The translations under genes were made by a program, and so were the position numbers. DNA of 64,000 nt from Actinomycetota bacterium (GTDB taxonomy: Bacteria; Actinomycetota; Actinomycetes; S36-B12; UBA10799): NCBI GenBank assembly GCA_020636995.1, contig JACJWU010000006.1, forward strand, positions 186,001 through 250,000, read 5' to 3'. Below are positions 55,997 through 64,000 of this stretch, piece by piece. The notes beneath the pieces are model-generated. The model saw nothing but the letters and a program-made list of their open reading frames with translations, searched no databases and was not told where the DNA came from. Numbering within the stretch: position 1 is the first letter of the stretch; each line of letters opens with the position of its first letter.

Positions 55997-57016
55997 ATGG
56001 ACGTCGGAGTCTTCGGAGCAACCGGACAGGTCGGTGGGGTCATGCGCACCCTGCTCAAGGAGCGCAACTTCCCGCTCGACCGCGTGCGCTTCTTCGCTTC
56101 AGCTCGCAGCGCGGGAACCACCCTCCCGTGGGGCGACGAACAGATCACGGTCGAGGACGCGGCCACCGCGGACTTCAGCGGCCTGGACATCGCGCTGTTC
56201 TCCGCGGGTGGCGCCACGAGCAAGGCCATCGCGCCGACAGTCGCGGCCGCGGGCGCCATCGTCGTCGACAACTCCTCGGCCTGGCGCATGGACCCCGAGG
56301 TGCCATTGGTCGTCGCGGAGGTCAACCCGGGTGCACTGAACTCGATCCCCAAGGGGATCGTCGCGAACCCCAACTGCACAACCATGGCCGCCATGCCGGT
56401 GCTCAAGCCGCTGCACGAGGACGCCGGCCTACAGCGCCTCATCGTCAGCACGTATCAGGCCGTATCCGGGGCAGGACTGGCAGGCGTGAACGAGTTGCAC
56501 GAGCAGATCCAAGCCGGCGCCAAGGACGACGGGCTAACGCAACTGACCTACGACGGTGCTGCGGTCGGATTCCCTGACCCGGCGAAGTTCCCCGGCACCA
56601 TCGCTTTCAACGTGCTCGCGCAAGCCGGCAACTTCGTCGACGACGGGTCCTTCGAGACCGACGAGGAGCAGAAACTGCGCAACGAGAGCCGCAAGATCCT
56701 CGACATCCCGGATCTGCGGGTATCGGGGACGTGCGTGCGGGTCCCCGTCTTCACCGGCCACAGCCTGTCGATCCACGCGGAGTTCGCGCGGCCGATCTCC
56801 GTGGCGCGTGCCCGCGAGCTGCTTCAGGATGCGCCGGGCGTGATCGTGACCGAGGTTCCCAACCCGCTGCAGGCGGCAGGCAAGGACCCCAGCTTCGTGG
56901 GTCGTTTCCGCCAGGACGGGGAGAACGGGCTTGCGTTCTTCGTGAGCAACGACAACCTGCGCAAGGGTGCCGCGCTCAACGCCATCCAGATCGCGGAGTT
57001 GCTCGCGGCGCGCTGA
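55997..57016 (+). CDS. asd: Aspartate-semialdehyde dehydrogenase
   Basis: 339 residues. The N-terminal NADP motif is VGVFGATGQVGGVMRTLL. Catalytic Cys127 is in ANPNCTTMAAMPVLKPLH, and the C-terminal part keeps RVPVFTGHSLSIHAEFARP with the catalytic His. It makes aspartate semialdehyde for lysine, diaminopimelate, threonine and methionine. No ribosome site is clear before ATG 55997. In many actinobacteria asd follows the aspartokinase gene lysC; here lysC is absent from the neighbourhood. Confidence 0.96.
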   Translation: MDVGVFGATGQVGGVMRTLLKERNFPLDRVRFFASARSAGTTLPWGDEQITVEDAATADFSGLDIALFSAGGATSKAIAPTVAAAGAIVVDNSSAWRMDPEVPLVVAEVNPGALNSIPKGIVANPNCTTMAAMPVLKPLHEDAGLQRLIVSTYQAVSGAGLAGVNELHEQIQAGAKDDGLTQLTYDGAAVGFPDPAKFPGTIAFNVLAQAGNFVDDGSFETDEEQKLRNESRKILDIPDLRVSGTCVRVPVFTGHSLSIHAEFARPISVARARELLQDAPGVIVTEVPNPLQAAGKDPSFVGRFRQDGENGLAFFVSNDNLRKGAALNAIQIAELLAAR

Positions 57017-57038
57017 GCCACTGGCCGCTCACCGACCC

Positions 57039-57162
57039 TTTGTGACGTTGTTGCGCCCTTCAAGGGACGGTTTGTGACGAAGGTGCGGGCCGTCACCGGG
57101 CATGGCCAGCAACAACGTGACAATGCGGTCGAAAGGGCCGACAACTTCGTCACAATCGGGGC
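57039..57162. repeat. Intergenic cassette, TTGTGACGTTGTTG family (copy 3)
   Basis: Forward units start at 57042 and 57074 (32 apart); reverse units at about 57110-57125 and 57142-57157. The second and fourth units share the variant GTGACGAAG/CTTCGTCAC, so the variants match as a pair. Between convergent asd and the FdhF-like gene. Confidence 0.85.
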
Positions 57163-57189
57163 AGCACGCGAGGCGGGCAGGGGCCGTGG

Positions 57190-59343
57190 TCAGACCTTCC
57201 GCACCTCGACGGGAACGGACTTGAACGCCGGAGTCTTGGACTCCGGGTCGAGCCGGGCATCGACCAGGACGTTGGCCTCCGGGTAGTACATGGCCACCGC
57301 GTGCCGGGCGATGTCGACGATCGCCGCGTGGACCCGCATCGTCCCGACCGCGGACGACACCTCGACCCGGTCCCCCTCTCGCAACCCGAGCAGCGCGGCA
57401 TCCACCGCGTTCAGCATCACCACGTCGCGACGGCCATTGCCCCGGTAGAGGTCCTCCTCGTCGTACACGACCGTGTTGAACTGGCCCTCCGAACGGATCG
57501 TCATCAAGCGGAAGCCATCCGGAGCCGGCGGTACGTCGACCACGTGGAAGCGTGCCCGACCGTCTTCGGTGGCGAAATGCGGTTCGTGGAAGGTCCGGCC
57601 GGACACCTGGAACTCGCCGTCGGCGGCGATCCGGTCGATCGCCTCGTAGCCGGGGACCACCGCCGCGATCCCAGCCCGCAGTCCGGCATGGGAGCGCAGC
57701 GCGTTCCAGTCGAATCGGTCACTGCCCAACGCACCGGCGGCGAGCGACGCCAGCACATCGGTCTCCGAACGCAACTCCCCCTCGACACTCGGCTGCCCCC
57801 CTTCGGAAAGCCGCACGTAGTTGAACATCGACTCCTGGGTGGTGGCCTGCTGCTCCTCGTCCCTGGCGAGCACCGGCAGGATCACCGCGGTACGGCCGTT
57901 GCCATGGAAATGCCCCGGGTTCAACTTCGTGGTCAACGACACGGTGGTCCCGATGTTCTGCAGCGCCTGGGATGCCCACGCGCTGTCGGGGTTGCTTCCC
58001 CACAGGTTGCCGCCCACGAGCACCGCGACGTCGACATCGCCCGCCAGTGCGGCCTGCATCGATGCGAACGTGTCCTGCCCGGAGGGCTGCGCGGTGATCC
58101 CGTAACGCTGCTCCAACTCCTGCGCGAACGCCGCCTTCAGCGTCGGCGAGACGCCCATGGATCCGACCCCCTGCACGTTCGAGTGCCCGCGGATCGGCAT
58201 GAGCCCCGCACCGGGGCGGCCGAGGAAACCCCGCGCCAGCGCAAGGTTCCCCAACGCGCGGATATTGTCCGTGCCGTGCTCGTGGTGGGTCAACCCCATG
58301 GACCACATGAAGATGCCGCGGCGTGCCTGGGACACCAGCGCGGCTGCCTGCCGGATCTGTGCAAGCGGCACCCCACTACTCTCGTCGAGCCCGGACAGGT
58401 CCACGTCTGCGAGGAACTCGCGCAGCGGCTCCGCACCGCTGGTGTGCTCGGCCACGAAACCCTCGTCCCAGTCGACGAGTGCGAGCAACGCCGTGAACAG
58501 CGCGATGTCACCCCCGATGCGCGGCTGCAGGTACAGATCACTGACCTGGGACCCTGCAGCGAGGCTGCGCGCGTCCGAGGGCAGCCGGAATCGGCGCAAC
58601 CCCAACTCCGACAGCGGGTTGACGACGATCACCTTCCCGCCGCGCCGACGCAACGTGATCAGTTGTGTCACCAGCCGCGGGTGGTTGCTCGCCGGGTTGG
58701 CACCGGCGACGATCACCAGATCGGCCTTCGACAGGTCGTCCAGCGTCGTCGACGCCGTTCCGCTTCCGTAGATGTCGGTGAGGGCGACGGTCGAGGCGTT
58801 GTGGCAGTAGAACGAGCAGTTGTGGATGTTCGGTGATCCGTAGGCTCGCGCGATCAGTTGCATCAGAAAGGCCGACTCGTTGCCGGATCGACCGCTGGCG
58901 TACCAGAACGTGCGGTCCGGCTGTGTCGTACGCAGGGCGTCACCGCCGACGCGCAGGGCCTCGTCCCACGTGACCCGCTCGAAGCGATCTGCTCCGGGTC
59001 GCAGGGCGATCGGGAAACCGAGTCGGCCCAGATTCTCGGCCTGCGCGCTGCTCAGCCGACGCAGCGCTGTGAGGTCGTGGGCGCGGAAGTACGACTCCGG
59101 GATCGCCGGCTGCATGTCGGCCGCCTGCGCCTGTACCGACTTCTTGCAGACCTCCGGGAAGTGGCCTACCTCGTTAACCATTCCGCCGTTCTGACCGCCC
59201 ATCCCCAGCGCGCATGTCTTGCACGTGTTCTTCGACTTCAGCCGTTTGAGCGTGTCGCTGAACTCCCCCGTGCCCCAGGCCTTGCGCATGACGTATGCGA
59301 TCGCCGGCAGTCCACCGGCGGCGTTCACCCTCGGTCGCGCCAT
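57190..59343 (-). CDS. FdhF/YdeP-family molybdopterin oxidoreductase
   Basis: About 717 residues. The N-terminal part has NTCKTCALGMGGQNGGMVNE then FPEVCKKS, the cysteine pattern of the YdeP group. The molybdopterin domain includes WYASGRSGNESAFLMQLIA, YCHNASTVALTDIYGSGT and MWSMGLTHHEHGTDNI, and the C-terminal dinucleotide-binding part has NTVVYDEEDLYRGNGRRD. YdeP proteins aid acid resistance in E. coli; the true substrate is unknown and formate oxidation is not assured. Start ATG 59343 is taken over ATG 59352. No accessory subunits lie nearby. Confidence 0.92.
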   Translation of the reverse strand: MARPRVNAAGGLPAIAYVMRKAWGTGEFSDTLKRLKSKNTCKTCALGMGGQNGGMVNEVGHFPEVCKKSVQAQAADMQPAIPESYFRAHDLTALRRLSSAQAENLGRLGFPIALRPGADRFERVTWDEALRVGGDALRTTQPDRTFWYASGRSGNESAFLMQLIARAYGSPNIHNCSFYCHNASTVALTDIYGSGTASTTLDDLSKADLVIVAGANPASNHPRLVTQLITLRRRGGKVIVVNPLSELGLRRFRLPSDARSLAAGSQVSDLYLQPRIGGDIALFTALLALVDWDEGFVAEHTSGAEPLREFLADVDLSGLDESSGVPLAQIRQAAALVSQARRGIFMWSMGLTHHEHGTDNIRALGNLALARGFLGRPGAGLMPIRGHSNVQGVGSMGVSPTLKAAFAQELEQRYGITAQPSGQDTFASMQAALAGDVDVAVLVGGNLWGSNPDSAWASQALQNIGTTVSLTTKLNPGHFHGNGRTAVILPVLARDEEQQATTQESMFNYVRLSEGGQPSVEGELRSETDVLASLAAGALGSDRFDWNALRSHAGLRAGIAAVVPGYEAIDRIAADGEFQVSGRTFHEPHFATEDGRARFHVVDVPPAPDGFRLMTIRSEGQFNTVVYDEEDLYRGNGRRDVVMLNAVDAALLGLREGDRVEVSSAVGTMRVHAAIVDIARHAVAMYYPEANVLVDARLDPESKTPAFKSVPVEVRKV

Positions 59344-59431
59344 GGGGACCACCGTAAACGCTCACCCCCGATGGGGGAGCCGTAGCGGGTCGACAAGGCG
59401 CACACTTGTGAGGACCGGGAAGGGACGACAC

Positions 59432-59965
59432 ATGGGATTGCGGGACAGGATTCAGGAGCGCAGGGCCGACAACAGCGGCGAGCAGTTCTTCACGATGCGC
59501 CAGAAGCTGCTGTCGATCGGGGATGACTTCTGGATCGAGGACAACAACGGCAACCGGGTCTTCAAGGTCGACGGCAAGGCGTTGCGTGTGCGGGAGACAC
59601 TCAAGTTCGAGGACGCCCAAGGCAACGAGTTGCTCAAGATCCAGGAGCGCATCGCACGGGTGCGCGACACGATGAAGATCGAGGATGCCAGCGGCAACAC
59701 AGTGGCAACCGTCAAGAAAGCCATGATCACGCCGCTGCGGGAGCGTTGGCACGTGGACACGCCCAACGGCGACCTGAAGGTCCAGGGCAACATCGTCGAT
59801 CACGAATACGAGATCGAAGCCAACGGCCAGAAGGTCGCGGAGGTCTCGAAGCGCTGGCTGCGGGTCGCGGACTCCTACGGGGTGCAGGTGGCTCCGGGAC
59901 AGAACGCAGTGCTGATGCTGGCCATCGTGGCCATCCTCGACGAGATGGCACACCCGGACCGCTGA
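59432..59965 (+). CDS. LURP-one-related (LOR/Tubby-like) protein
   Basis: 177 residues. After MGLRDRIQERRADNSGEQFF a series of beta strands with repeated hairpins follows: DDFWIEDNNGNRVFKVDGKA, FEDAQGNELLKIQERIARV, IEDASGNTVATVKKAMITPL and HVDTPNGDLKVQGNIVDHEY. This is the LOR fold, a 12-strand barrel around a central helix related to Tubby domains and scramblases. The function in bacteria is unknown. GGGAAGGGACGACAC precedes the ATG. Confidence 0.88.
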   Translation: MGLRDRIQERRADNSGEQFFTMRQKLLSIGDDFWIEDNNGNRVFKVDGKALRVRETLKFEDAQGNELLKIQERIARVRDTMKIEDASGNTVATVKKAMITPLRERWHVDTPNGDLKVQGNIVDHEYEIEANGQKVAEVSKRWLRVADSYGVQVAPGQNAVLMLAIVAILDEMAHPDR

Positions 59966-59967
59966 GG

Positions 59968-60624
59968 TCACAGTCGCAGCCGGCATCCGCCCGGTTCGGC
60001 GAAGGGATGCAACTCGGCATCGGGATCGTGACCCATCTCCTGCAGAGCGCCCCTGACCAGCCCCAGGTGCACCTGGCAGACAACTCCCGGATGTTCGCGT
60101 GCGACGTCGAGCAGCGGGCACCGGCGAAGCAGTACGGACCGCACCTCAGAATCACCGGAGGGGTCGAAACCCAAGACGTCGAGCAGGCGCACGACCTCGG
60201 CGCGCGCCTCCCGGGCGCTGTCGGCCACTACACCCTCGACCATGCCCCTGCCCCATTCGGCTCCCGCGACACGGGCGTCCAGCTCCGGATCCGGGCTGCG
60301 TTGCGCCACCACTGACGCCAGCGCGGCGGCGAGGTAGGCGTAGTCGCGGATCCGGGGATCGGCGTCCTGGGGCGCACCGGACAGGTAGGTCATCGGAGGT
60401 CGTCCACGGCCCGCGGGGACTCCGGGTCGGCGCACGGCGAGTCCGGCGTCCACCAAGCCGTCGAGATGCAGCCGTGCGGAGTTGTCGTGAAGGTCGAGAG
60501 ACCGCGCGACTTGCGCCGGGGTCACAGGGTCCGCGCAGGACTGCAAATGTTCCAGCACACGTGCCCGCGCCGCCGACAGGTTGAGCAGCGCTGCTCGTCG
60601 CGACGGCGCCGGACTATTTACCAC
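59968..60624 (-). CDS. HTH regulator with three-cysteine Fe-S-type C-terminus (SufR-like)
   Basis: 218 residues. The N-terminal winged helix is VLEHLQSCADPVTPAQVARS then LHDNSARLHLDGLVDAGL. The C-terminal part holds Cys169 (RRCPLLDVAREHPG), Cys183 (VVCQVHLGLVRGAL) and Cys214 (GGCRLRL), the spacing of SufR-type [Fe-S] repressors. The GTG start at 60624 lies inside an inverted repeat, so the protein probably represses itself and the divergent DUF2249 gene. The signal could be iron, oxidative or NO stress. Confidence 0.85.
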   Translation of the reverse strand: MVNSPAPSRRAALLNLSAARARVLEHLQSCADPVTPAQVARSLDLHDNSARLHLDGLVDAGLAVRRPGVPAGRGRPPMTYLSGAPQDADPRIRDYAYLAAALASVVAQRSPDPELDARVAGAEWGRGMVEGVVADSAREARAEVVRLLDVLGFDPSGDSEVRSVLLRRCPLLDVAREHPGVVCQVHLGLVRGALQEMGHDPDAELHPFAEPGGCRLRL

Positions 60625-60643
60625 AGGTATGAGTGTAGTAAAT
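60616..60643. promoter_or_regulatory. Operator-like inverted repeat between HTH and DUF2249 genes
   Basis: ATTTACCAC (60616-60624), ten bases, then GTAGTAAAT (60635-60643): 9-base arms matching at 8 positions, in the AT-rich 26-bp divergent spacer. It covers the HTH gene's own start codon and lies 8 bases before the DUF2249 ATG. It is the predicted binding site of the HTH protein. Confidence 0.8.
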
Positions 60644-60650
60644 TGACTCC

Positions 60651-60935
60651 ATGCAGAGCGAACTGAAGTTGACGAAGGCGTCGAGTTGCCGGTGCGGAGA
60701 GCACAACGCGGGCGACCCGATCCTGGATGCACGGACCATCCCGCACGAGATCAGGCACCCGGCCATCTTCGGCGCTCTGGATTCCCTCAAGTCCGGCAGC
60801 GCGATCGAACTGATCGCCCCGCATGATCCGATCCCGCTCCTGGCACAGGTCACGAAGCGCTATCCGGACGGATTCGAGGTCAGTTACCTCGTCGAGGGCC
60901 CGGAGGAGTGGCGACTCCGACTCGCCCGGCGCTGA
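60651..60935 (+). CDS. DUF2249 protein
   Basis: 94 residues: MQSELKLTKASSCRCGEHNA, then PILDARTIPHEIRHPAIFGA and LKSGSAIELIAPHDPIPLLA, with EWRLRLARR at the end. The core, with L-D-x-R, R-H and D-H/D-P-x-P-L, is DUF2249 (TusA-like fold), often near nitrogen-oxide stress genes. The N-terminal CRCGEH may bind metal. The operator lies where a ribosome site would be, so the transcript may be leaderless. Probably co-transcribed with the methyltransferase 14 bases downstream. Confidence 0.85.
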   Translation: MQSELKLTKASSCRCGEHNAGDPILDARTIPHEIRHPAIFGALDSLKSGSAIELIAPHDPIPLLAQVTKRYPDGFEVSYLVEGPEEWRLRLARR

Positions 60936-60949
60936 ATACCCTGGGTGCC

Positions 60950-61537
60950 ATGACTGCTTCGCATTGGGAGTCTGTGCACTCGACCAAAGGCGCCGACGTC
61001 AGTTGGCGGCAGACGGCCGACCAGGTGTGGATCGACCTCGTCGACGACTTGGCACTCGACCCCGCGGCGCCCGTGGTGGATGTGGGGTCCGGGTCGTCGC
61101 TGTTCGTGGATGCGCTGGTCGGCGCCGGCTTCCGGGATGTGACCGCGGTCGACGTCTCCGCAGCAGCACTTGCCAGCCTCCGATCGCGCGTGGGCGACAG
61201 CGCGCACCTGGTTGTGTCGGATGTCCTCGAGTTCGTCAGCCCCCGGCCGGTCCGGCTATGGCACGACCGCGCGGTCTTCCACTTCCTGGTGGACCCCGCC
61301 GACCAGTCACGGTACGCGCGGAATCTGCACGCTTCACTGTCGCCTGACGGCCACGCGATCATCGCCACTTTCGCCCCCGAGGGTCCCGAGACGTGCAGCG
61401 GGCTACCGGTGCAGCGGTGGGCGGCCGACGACATCGCCGCTGCGCTGGGACTCACCCTCGTCAGGTCCGAAAGCCGGGTACACACCACCCCGTGGGAGTC
61501 GACGCAACCCTTCACGATCGCCGTTCTACGACCCTGA
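60950..61537 (+). CDS. Class I SAM-dependent methyltransferase
   Basis: 195 residues. Motif I is VVDVGSGSSLFVDALVGAGF, motif II VTAVDVSAAALASLRSR, and then VLEFVSPRPVRLWHDRAVFH and IIATFAPEGPETCSGLPVQR. This is the set of thiopurine-/tellurite-type small methyltransferases. The substrate is unknown. Start ATG 60950 follows the DUF2249 gene by 14 bases. The 3' end overlaps the convergent MOSC gene by 26 bases. Confidence 0.88.
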   Translation: MTASHWESVHSTKGADVSWRQTADQVWIDLVDDLALDPAAPVVDVGSGSSLFVDALVGAGFRDVTAVDVSAAALASLRSRVGDSAHLVVSDVLEFVSPRPVRLWHDRAVFHFLVDPADQSRYARNLHASLSPDGHAIIATFAPEGPETCSGLPVQRWAADDIAAALGLTLVRSESRVHTTPWESTQPFTIAVLRP

Positions 61538-62285
61538 CCTCATCACCAACGCGCAGTTCGCCCAGCGTCCTGTGCACCGCGTTCTGACCGAACATCACCC
61601 CACCCTTTGCCTTGCGGAACGTGCCGAGTGTGCGAAGCGGTTCACCGTCGCCGCGGATGCCTGTGGCTTGATCCACACGGGTGATCGCACATCGGGCGCA
61701 CGGTTTGACCACGTCGATCGGGATGCTGCCGACCTCGATGCGCAGCCAGTCATCCTCGACGAACGGCGCCGACCCCGAGACCACCAGATTCGGCCGGAAG
61801 CGGTTCATCGGCAGGGGGTCGGGCACGCGGGTGTTGAGATCAGCCAACGATTCCTCGGTGGCGATGAGCAACGGGTACCCGTCGGAGAAACCGACCTCAC
61901 CGTGGCCGAGTTCGGTGGGGCGTGTGTGCCCCGGTGCTAAGGCCACCAGCCGGCATCGCCGTTCCACATGGTCGCTGAGTAGCGCCCCCACGTCATCGCC
62001 GCAGTCGAGGGCCGGTCCGGTGTGTTCCCAGACGCTGACCTCCACCCGTTCACCTGGTTGTGCGACAGCGCTGCCGCCCGGGGTCACGACGCGCAGTTGC
62101 TCGCCGAGTTCGGGCCGCACAGTGGCCAGCCGGGGTGCCTCGCGCTGGGTCAGGAACCGGCCCTGCTCGTCGACCACCATGTAGGACCGGTCGCCCACCA
62201 GCCCGCGCTCATCCAGGGCCCAGTCGTCGACCGACAACCCTGCGCAGGACTTGATGGGATAGACGAACAGCCCGGTCAGACGCAT
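61512..62285 (-). CDS. MOSC-domain protein (MOSC N-terminal beta-barrel plus MOSC)
   Basis: 257 residues. MOSC_N: GLFVYPIKSCAGLSVDDWAL and ERGLVGDRSYMVVDEQGRFL. MOSC: SDGYPLLIATEESLADLN, MNRFRPNLVVSG and, near the end, IDVVKPCARCAITRVD with the conserved Cys that binds the molybdenum cofactor sulfur or Mo. mARC/YcbX-like enzymes reduce N-hydroxylated compounds. Start ATG 62285 chosen where the domain begins. The divergent 200 bp upstream holds a long hairpin. Confidence 0.92.
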   Translation of the reverse strand: MRLTGLFVYPIKSCAGLSVDDWALDERGLVGDRSYMVVDEQGRFLTQREAPRLATVRPELGEQLRVVTPGGSAVAQPGERVEVSVWEHTGPALDCGDDVGALLSDHVERRCRLVALAPGHTRPTELGHGEVGFSDGYPLLIATEESLADLNTRVPDPLPMNRFRPNLVVSGSAPFVEDDWLRIEVGSIPIDVVKPCARCAITRVDQATGIRGDGEPLRTLGTFRKAKGGVMFGQNAVHRTLGELRVGDEVRVVERRS

Positions 62286-62376
62286 GGTGCCATTGTTGCC
62301 CCGGTGACTGCGTTGGTGTGGGGGCACCCGAACCCACGAGGGGTGGGATGTGGGTGCCGTTCGGGGCGACTACGCC

Positions 62377-62428
62377 GGAAGGTTGAATGAGACCGACAAC
62401 TTAATGGTCGTTTTCATTCAACCTTTCC
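62377..62428 (-). terminator. Long hairpin after the K+ channel gene
   Basis: Arms GGAAGGTTGAATGA (62377-62390) and TCATTCAACCTTTCC (62414-62428) pair over about 14 bp with one extra T, and an inner GACC/GGTC (62391-62394 with 62406-62409) caps the stem. It is notably AT-rich. On the minus strand it lies between the K+ channel stop and the MOSC start. Confidence 0.7.
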
Positions 62429-62485
62429 GCCGCGGCGCCTCAGTTGACGTGTGGACGCCCACAATCCGTGGGGTTCCGCCGGATT

Positions 62486-64000
62486 TCAGCGATCCACCAG
62501 GGTCCGCCAGATCCAGGACTGGCCCACCCGGTCGCCGGTCAACACGTACTCCGCCGCAGTCGGCACGCTCACGGTGGTGTCGAGGGCCCGCCGGTCATAA
62601 CTCATTCCCACCAGCAGGAGCTCGTCGCCGGCCTGCAGAGGCTCGTCGTCCGCGGGCGTCAGCAGGACGGCATCCCCCCGCTTGAGCAGCAGCACAACGG
62701 CGTCGAGCTCCCGGGTCCGGTCCTGCGGATCGCGCAGCAACCCCGCAACTGTCGCCTGCTCGAGGTGGGGGATCAATGCGGGAGCACCGGTCGGCGTCAT
62801 CGCCAGCGTCCAGATGTCCGGTCGCTCCGTGCCGCATCTGGTCGTGATGCGTTCGAGGAGGGCCTGACCCCACTCATCGGTGTGGTGCTGAGCCTGCTGC
62901 ACGAAGTCCCACAGCAGCGGATCACCTATCCGGGCCAGTACCTCATGCGCGATCAGCTTCGTCGGCAAAAGGGTGGAGTCGATCGGCAGGCCGTCGAACA
63001 GCGGCGTGTTGGCGGGATCGTTCTGGCGGGCGATCGTGAACAGCCGGGGGTTCGCCTTCTTCGCGGACACCAGCAGCGACAGGTTCGTGATGTCGTTGTT
63101 CGTCGCCGCCGCGAACGCGACAGCCGACCCGAGGTCGGCCCGCTCCAGGACCTCGGGGTCGGTGGCGTCCCCGGTGATAACCTCAACGCCCTCCAGTGGG
63201 CCGGAGTTCTCATCGATCACGGTGACTGGGATCCCGGATCGCCGTAGATCCGCTGTGAGGTGCCCACCGAATCGTCCGTAGCCACAGACGACCCAGCGCC
63301 CGTGCTGTGGGATGGCCATGGCCTTGGGCAACGGATCCTCCGGGTTCGACGTCAGCCATGAGATCAGTTGGTAGGCGTGCGGGGCCCGCAGCGCCACGAG
63401 CAGTTCGTCACCGAAGAGGTTGAAGGGATCGATGATGATGGGGCTTCCGAACGCACGAATACGTTCTATGAGCACGTCTTCCATCGTGCGGCAGACCACC
63501 GGCACGTCCGGACGCATCAGCGCCGCGGACATGGTGATCGCGAGGTTCGCCTCGTCATCGTTGGTCAGGGCGATCACACCGGAGCAGTACTTGCTCATCA
63601 GGCCGGCCCGACGCAGTTCGTGGGGGTTGCTCGCGTCGGCGGGCAACCCCGGGACGTCGGAATGGAAGGCCGCGAGATCCAGCGCCTCGATGCGGCCCGG
63701 CTCCACATCGAGGACCACCACCCGATGGTCGCGACGGTCGAGCGAGCGAGCCACAACCTCACCGGCCTGCCCGAATCCGGCCAGGATCACGAACGGTTCC
63801 CGCATCCGTCGCACCTGTCGTTCGAAGCGCTGCAGACCGAGCGCCTCCTTGAACCCTCGGTCCTGCAGCAGCGCCAGCACCGAGCCGATCGCATACGCCC
63901 ACGCCACCACGCTGAGGTAGATCGTGACGATGACCCACGCCCTTTGCGCCGTGCTGAACGGGTAGGGGATCTCCCCGAAGCCGATGGTCGTGGCCGTGTA
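62486..64000 (-). CDS. K+ channel with two TrkA-N (RCK) domains (partial, N-terminus off window)
   Basis: 505 codons visible, open at the right edge. The first visible residues YTATTIGFGEIPYP hold the K+ selectivity filter (T-x-G-F-G). A pore-following helix AWVIVTIYLSVVAWAYAIGS is next, then RCK/TrkA-N domain 1 (FVILAGFGQAGEVVARSLDR, VVLDVEPGRI) and domain 2 (WVVCGYGRFGGHLTADLRRS, VTVIDENSG). A TrkA-C-like end includes VLLTPADDEPLQAGDELLLV. It conducts or gates K+; gating ligands of RCK domains are usually nucleotides or Ca2+. Only the first helices are missing. Confidence 0.93.
   Translation of the reverse strand, partial: YTATTIGFGEIPYPFSTAQRAWVIVTIYLSVVAWAYAIGSVLALLQDRGFKEALGLQRFERQVRRMREPFVILAGFGQAGEVVARSLDRRDHRVVVLDVEPGRIEALDLAAFHSDVPGLPADASNPHELRRAGLMSKYCSGVIALTNDDEANLAITMSAALMRPDVPVVCRTMEDVLIERIRAFGSPIIIDPFNLFGDELLVALRAPHAYQLISWLTSNPEDPLPKAMAIPQHGRWVVCGYGRFGGHLTADLRRSGIPVTVIDENSGPLEGVEVITGDATDPEVLERADLGSAVAFAAATNNDITNLSLLVSAKKANPRLFTIARQNDPANTPLFDGLPIDSTLLPTKLIAHEVLARIGDPLLWDFVQQAQHHTDEWGQALLERITTRCGTERPDIWTLAMTPTGAPALIPHLEQATVAGLLRDPQDRTRELDAVVLLLKRGDAVLLTPADDEPLQAGDELLLVGMSYDRRALDTTVSVPTAAEYVLTGDRVGQSWIWRTLVDR

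Overview
The window is dense, very GC-rich chromosomal DNA from an actinobacterium (class Actinomycetes). The evidence is the family content and order: a BldG-type anti-anti-sigma pair next to a proton-pumping pyrophosphatase, a tad (Flp) pilus operon headed by an Ssd/CpaE-like protein, a 6C small RNA, then acs, nhaA, a holin-like protein, an EphE-like hydrolase, a MarP protease, a NUDIX protein, nth, an RsiG-type anti-sigma factor, crp, an MBL-fold protein, RidA, two ArsA ATPases, a WblA/WhiB4-type regulator, a PonA2-type PBP and a tRNA-Pro. From memory this order is shared with Streptomyces (around SCO3547-SCO3582) and Mycobacterium (around Rv3654c-Rv3682). The genus cannot be fixed from the sequence. 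I see no rRNA, insertion sequence, prophage or CRISPR array.

Layout. 1-5.2 kb: a partial GPH-type transporter, an ATP-grasp protein, hppA with a strong terminator, and the bldG/anti-sigma pair. 5.3-9.8 kb: a compact minus-strand tad operon whose genes mostly overlap by 4 bases, with a 6C RNA and a promoter at its head. 10-17 kb: a HAD phosphatase, a lipid-methylation pair (CFA-synthase-like plus FAD reductase), an ABC1 kinase, a degenerate Fic-like protein and an orphan PilT. 17-27 kb: acs-nhaA-holin-hydrolase operon, MarP/NUDIX/nth operon, then rsiG, crp and a GT87 mannosyltransferase. 27-38 kb: MBL/NUDIX/RidA/DUF4177 operon, ArsA pair, YceI, WblA, PonA2, a TetR regulator with three operator copies, YqeY, a phosphoesterase and tRNA-Pro(CGG).

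39.8-52.9 kb looks like an accessory block: a sulfatase fused to an N-terminal DUF1269 domain, a DUF7144 membrane protein, a DUF2252 kinase-like protein, a radical-SAM sulfatase maturase ending in a SEC-C motif, two nearly identical AI-2E-family membrane proteins, a large LuxR (LAL) regulator, a SHOCT/DUF6325 pair and a PAP2 phosphatase. 52.9-64 kb returns to ordinary genes: HIT, AlkC-like glycosylase, asd, an FdhF/YdeP oxidoreductase, a LURP-one protein, a cysteine-containing HTH regulator divergent from DUF2249 plus a methyltransferase, a MOSC protein and a partial K+ channel.

The strongest unexplained structure is non-coding. Three spacers carry a cassette built on TTGTGACGTTGTTG in the order forward, forward, reverse, reverse. 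Two others carry a cassette built on CCGTTAGCACTTC with similar logic. A third palindromic type lies upstream of acs. Downstream of tRNA-Pro a ~110-bp unit, consisting of the tRNA 3' end plus a terminator hairpin whose arms have changed in a compensating way, is repeated in tandem.
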